64,000 nt of DNA, from the NCBI GenBank assembly GCA_030149205.1, contig JASBSB010000001.1, forward strand, positions 62,001-126,000. The letters are read 5' to 3'. The stretch is from Candidatus Heimdallarchaeota archaeon (lineage in GTDB: Archaea; Asgardarchaeota; Heimdallarchaeia; Heimdallarchaeales; Kariarchaeaceae). A program made the translations under genes and the position numbers. This document shows positions 61,313 to 64,000 of the stretch, piece by piece (position 1 is the stretch's first letter; each line of letters begins with the position of its first letter). The notes below the pieces were generated by a model. It was not told where the DNA came from. It searched no databases and saw only the letters and a program-made list of their open reading frames with translations.

Positions 61313-63013
61313 ATGAAGGTAGAGAGACCTCTTCTCGGAATCTATCAGGATAGAAGATTTTATAGTCGCACTCTCTACCTCGGGTTGCTCTCAGTTTATT
61401 TCTCAATGATGTTGATTTTCAATTATTACATTATTAGATCTCTCGGGATTATTGTTACCTTAGAAGGAACCTCATTATTCGTCAACTTGGTCATGATCTT
61501 TGTCGAAGTTGCAACTGGGAATTATTTTCTCTTTTTACTTTGGATCTATGCCAAACAGTTTGATCCAGTTATAGGCTTTAAAAGGGGATATCATAACCGA
61601 CTGATAGTTAATACAACAGAGATTAATGAAAAAAAGGAACCTTCAATCACAATTATAATACCACTTTATAGAGAACCTTTCCCAATTGTGAAACGAACCA
61701 TTGATGCCACATTTGATGTAGTTTATCCAAAATCAAAATTAAAGGTGATGGTGATCGAAGACTCCCCCAAAGACCCTTCAATCGCAAATTACTGTAACAC
61801 CCAAAAAATAGAATACCATAAAAGAACAGAGAGAACTGGGTTTAAAGCAGGAGCAATTAATGTTGCATTAACTAAGACTTCTGATGAGTTTGTGTTTTTC
61901 CTTGATGCTGACCACATAATTGAACCTTATGCTTTAATTAATTCACTCAATGGTTTGACTGAGAAATCAATAGCAGTTCAACTTAGGATCGATTTTGTTA
62001 ATATGCACACCTTTCTTACAAAAATGGGGGCATTTCTTCAGTTGCAATTTTACTCTTTGTTTCAAAGGGGAAGAGCGAATACCGGTAGCGCTATTTTTGC
62101 AGGGGGTTCATGTTTGTTTGACCGTAAAAAGCTATTGAAAGAAGGAGGTATGAACCCATTGACTATAGCCGATGACACGGATACAAGTGTTATTCTAATT
62201 GGGAGGGGACATCGAATTGAATATATTGATGTAATAGGTAGTTGGGCACTTGTACCTTGGGATCCATTATCCTTAATACGACAACTCTGGCGTTGGATGA
62301 CTGGTGTAACTAGAAGTGCACGTGCAAGGACATTTCAGCTTATTAAATCAAATGCACCATTTTACGTAAAGCTTGACCTCTCCTTTGCCCTTTTGTTCCC
62401 AACCATTGGAGTAATTTCCTGGTTAAGTAGCATCCTACTTGGGTACATTGTGTATTTTCATGTTGATCTTCCAAGATACTCAGCTGTGTTAACAATCATT
62501 GGATTTCAACTTCCAATAACCTCTCTGATTTTAGCAGCTTTGGGAAGTATCCCCCTGGTATCTGGATTAGGTGCACTGTTAAGAGATGATAAAACTATTA
62601 TTTATGTGAGACGAGGAAACATTTCAAAATTTACCAACATAGTTGTTTATTACATGTTAGTAGCAGCAGGTCAACCCCTCCTAATTGGAGCTGTCCTTAA
62701 AGGATGGTTTGGATCTAAAGTGACGTTTAATAGGACACCTAAATCAAAAGGATCCTCTGCAGACCACCTAAAATATTTAAAGAATCAGTACCTTTTAATG
62801 TCAATCGTCATTTTTATGATTGGAATTTCTTTATTTTTAGTTGTTCTTCATGATAATTTTCAAAGTCCTCAGGTTATAGCTCTACTGTTCAACACTTACA
62901 TTTCAATAATCCCTCTTACCTTTGCTCTTCTTTGGTATGGAAAACTTGAAGACTATCTTGCGAAAACTAACGAAATTTCTTCTGATATGTTATTAAAACA
63001 TAAAGAATTCTAA
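61313..63013 (+). CDS. Processive membrane glycosyltransferase family 2 (cellulose/hyaluronan synthase-like)
   Basis: 566 residues. Two N-terminal membrane spans (about 20-90) precede the GT2 domain: TIIIPLYREPFP (near 113), DADH near 198, ADDTDTS near 286 and the QLWRW motif near 324, the D-D-D-QxxRW pattern of processive beta-glycan synthases. At least four more membrane spans lie at the C terminus (about 345-390, 395-425, 445-470, 500-545). It uses a nucleotide sugar and exports the polymer through its own membrane channel. ATG at 61313. Its product could be a surface polysaccharide; which sugar is unknown. It is next to a Gfo/Idh gene and a GlcD-like gene. Confidence 0.9.
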   Translation: MKVERPLLGIYQDRRFYSRTLYLGLLSVYFSMMLIFNYYIIRSLGIIVTLEGTSLFVNLVMIFVEVATGNYFLFLLWIYAKQFDPVIGFKRGYHNRLIVNTTEINEKKEPSITIIIPLYREPFPIVKRTIDATFDVVYPKSKLKVMVIEDSPKDPSIANYCNTQKIEYHKRTERTGFKAGAINVALTKTSDEFVFFLDADHIIEPYALINSLNGLTEKSIAVQLRIDFVNMHTFLTKMGAFLQLQFYSLFQRGRANTGSAIFAGGSCLFDRKKLLKEGGMNPLTIADDTDTSVILIGRGHRIEYIDVIGSWALVPWDPLSLIRQLWRWMTGVTRSARARTFQLIKSNAPFYVKLDLSFALLFPTIGVISWLSSILLGYIVYFHVDLPRYSAVLTIIGFQLPITSLILAALGSIPLVSGLGALLRDDKTIIYVRRGNISKFTNIVVYYMLVAAGQPLLIGAVLKGWFGSKVTFNRTPKSKGSSADHLKYLKNQYLLMSIVIFMIGISLFLVVLHDNFQSPQVIALLFNTYISIIPLTFALLWYGKLEDYLAKTNEISSDMLLKHKEF

Positions 63014-63047
63014 TAGCTTTTATTTTGGAAAATTCAGCCAATAAATA

Positions 63048-64000
63048 ATGAAGGTTAGCTCAAATGTCAAGGAAGATTTTCCAGCCTACTTAAATGATGA
63101 AGCTAAACTATTGGAAGGAACAGCATCAAAGATTTATTTCCCTGAATCTGAAAGTGAGATAACTGAAATTTTGGTTGAAGCATATTCTAGCAGTACCCCT
63201 ATTACAGTCTCAGGTGGAGGAACAGGCATATCTGGTGGAAGGGTTCCACTCGGTGGGTGGATTATCGCAACAGATAAAATGACAAGTTTAATCCAGACTA
63301 GTCATAAGACTGTGTTTTGGACTGATCCAGAATTTCTAGAAAGGTATGAATTATCAGTGTTTGAAATGGGTGGAGAAACAATTCTTAGAGTACCCCCCGC
63401 TATTCGACTAAAATCAATCCAAAACTTCTGTGCTGAAAACGGTCTGTTTTACCCTCCTGACCCAACTGAACGTAATGCCTTTATCGGTGGGAATGTTGCA
63501 ACAAATGCATCTGGAGCAAGATCTTTTAAATTTGGACCAACAAGACATTGGGTTTTGGCTCTGAGCATCGTTCTGCCAGACGGAAGAATCACTCGGCTAG
63601 AACGGGCTGTTGTGAGGGGAAGTTATCCCAAAGGAGATCTGACCTTAAAACTTGACGAAAATTTACTCACTGATGAAACATCCAAAGAGCCTAGCTGTAA
63701 ACTTCCTGATATGAAAATCCCAGATGTTCGCAAAAATGTGGCGGGTATAGTATTAAGGGAACCTTATAATGAACCGTTAGATGTTTTCATTGGAACCAAT
63801 GGTATATTTGGTGTGGTGACTGATATAAGCTTGAGAGTAATCAAAAAACCTAAAAATATTATTGCCTTCTTTGCATTTTTTGATACATGGGAAGAGAGCC
63901 TAATGTTTGTCACACATTGTCAAAGCTTACGAGATGATAAATCTGAATTTATGCCAATGTCTGTGGAATTCCTAGATAAACATGCAGTAGAAATCATGAA
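63048..64000 (+). CDS. FAD-linked oxidase, GlcD/D-lactate dehydrogenase family, partial at window end
   Basis: The frame opens with ATG 63048 and is still open at the window end, giving about 317 residues of a longer protein. The PCMH-type FAD domain is clear: TVSGGGTGISGGRVPLGG (near 54-71), PDPTERNAFIGGNVATNASG (near 137-156), SFKFGPTRHWV and the GTNGIFGVVTDISLRV close to residue 255. The usual 4Fe-4S or FAD-C domain lies beyond the window. Such enzymes oxidise D-2-hydroxy acids to 2-oxo acids and pass electrons to quinone or an electron-transfer flavoprotein. It is 34 bases downstream of the glycosyltransferase. Confidence 0.85.
   Translation, partial: MKVSSNVKEDFPAYLNDEAKLLEGTASKIYFPESESEITEILVEAYSSSTPITVSGGGTGISGGRVPLGGWIIATDKMTSLIQTSHKTVFWTDPEFLERYELSVFEMGGETILRVPPAIRLKSIQNFCAENGLFYPPDPTERNAFIGGNVATNASGARSFKFGPTRHWVLALSIVLPDGRITRLERAVVRGSYPKGDLTLKLDENLLTDETSKEPSCKLPDMKIPDVRKNVAGIVLREPYNEPLDVFIGTNGIFGVVTDISLRVIKKPKNIIAFFAFFDTWEESLMFVTHCQSLRDDKSEFMPMSVEFLDKHAVEIM

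Noticed and set aside
1..64000. CRISPR arrays, insertion sequences and prophage genes
   Set aside because: No regular short repeats with spacers, transposase motifs or phage structural genes were seen in the reading.

Overview
The window is AT-rich, densely packed archaeal DNA, most likely from an Asgard archaeon (Promethearchaeota). The archaeal core is clear: archaeal-type DnaG primase, an EF-2-type GTPase, archaeal/eukaryotic-type glutamyl-tRNA synthetase, a free ribosomal protein L40e, a small histone-fold protein, and an intron-containing tRNA-Gln. On top of this sit eukaryote-like proteins typical of Asgard genomes: two Rab/Ras-size GTPases, a third small GTPase with a C-terminal extension, a gelsolin-like domain protein, a leucine-rich-repeat protein and several longin/roadblock-like modules. 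The subgroup is not provable from one window; a Heimdallarchaeia-like lineage is a reasonable guess. No CRISPR array, insertion sequence, rRNA or prophage was seen.

Layout. 0-2.7 kb: surface-glycan genes (end of a glycosyltransferase, a UDP-sugar dehydrogenase, a second glycosyltransferase). 2.8-11 kb: small GTPase with extension, EF-2 homologue with an altered diphthamide loop, aminotransferase, a three-gene CrcB fluoride-export operon, and an IorA-like 2-oxoacid:ferredoxin oxidoreductase. 11-20 kb: solitary cytosine methyltransferase, L40e, a heterodimeric ABC exporter, two phosphohexomutases and a coiled-coil protein. 20-31.6 kb: NAD(P)HX repair enzyme, unknown proteins (one RecA/KaiC-like without a P-loop, one longin-like), HxlR regulator with DoxX, and a four-gene ABC-2 transporter operon. 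31.6-40 kb: a short intergenic region with a tandem repeat and hairpin, DnaG, a sequon-rich surface protein, a TldD/PmbA pair, a TrmB regulator and a distant CitG-like protein. 40-43.8 kb: grpE-dnaK-dnaJ. 43.8-54.6 kb: coiled-coil protein plus Rab GTPase, GltX, histone-fold protein, a candidate structured RNA, gelsolin-like protein divergent from a second Rab GTPase, and a pair of overlapping nucleotidyltransferase-fold genes. 54.6-64 kb: DUF58/MoxR/membrane-protein operon, LRR protein, tRNA-Gln with two apparent introns, Gfo/Idh oxidoreductase, a processive membrane glycosyltransferase and the start of a GlcD-like flavoprotein.

How the genes fit together. Glycan genes at both ends (dehydrogenase, hexomutases, nucleotidyltransferase, glycosyltransferases) could supply sugars for surface proteins such as the one at 33.6-35.2 kb. 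GltX and tRNA-Gln(CUG) fit the archaeal route in which tRNA-Gln is first charged with glutamate. The GTPases, longin-like proteins, gelsolin-like protein and long coiled coil are candidates for the cell's membrane-traffic or cytoskeletal machinery.

Most notable points: two genes (dnaG and an ABC ATPase) have strong Shine-Dalgarno sequences placed before AUC and AUA rather than a usual start codon; EF-2 keeps the diphthamide histidine position but has lost the flanking consensus; the tRNA-Gln T-loop is expanded by about 17 nt in addition to an anticodon-loop intron; and a divergent gelsolin/Rab promoter carries overlapping inverted repeats.
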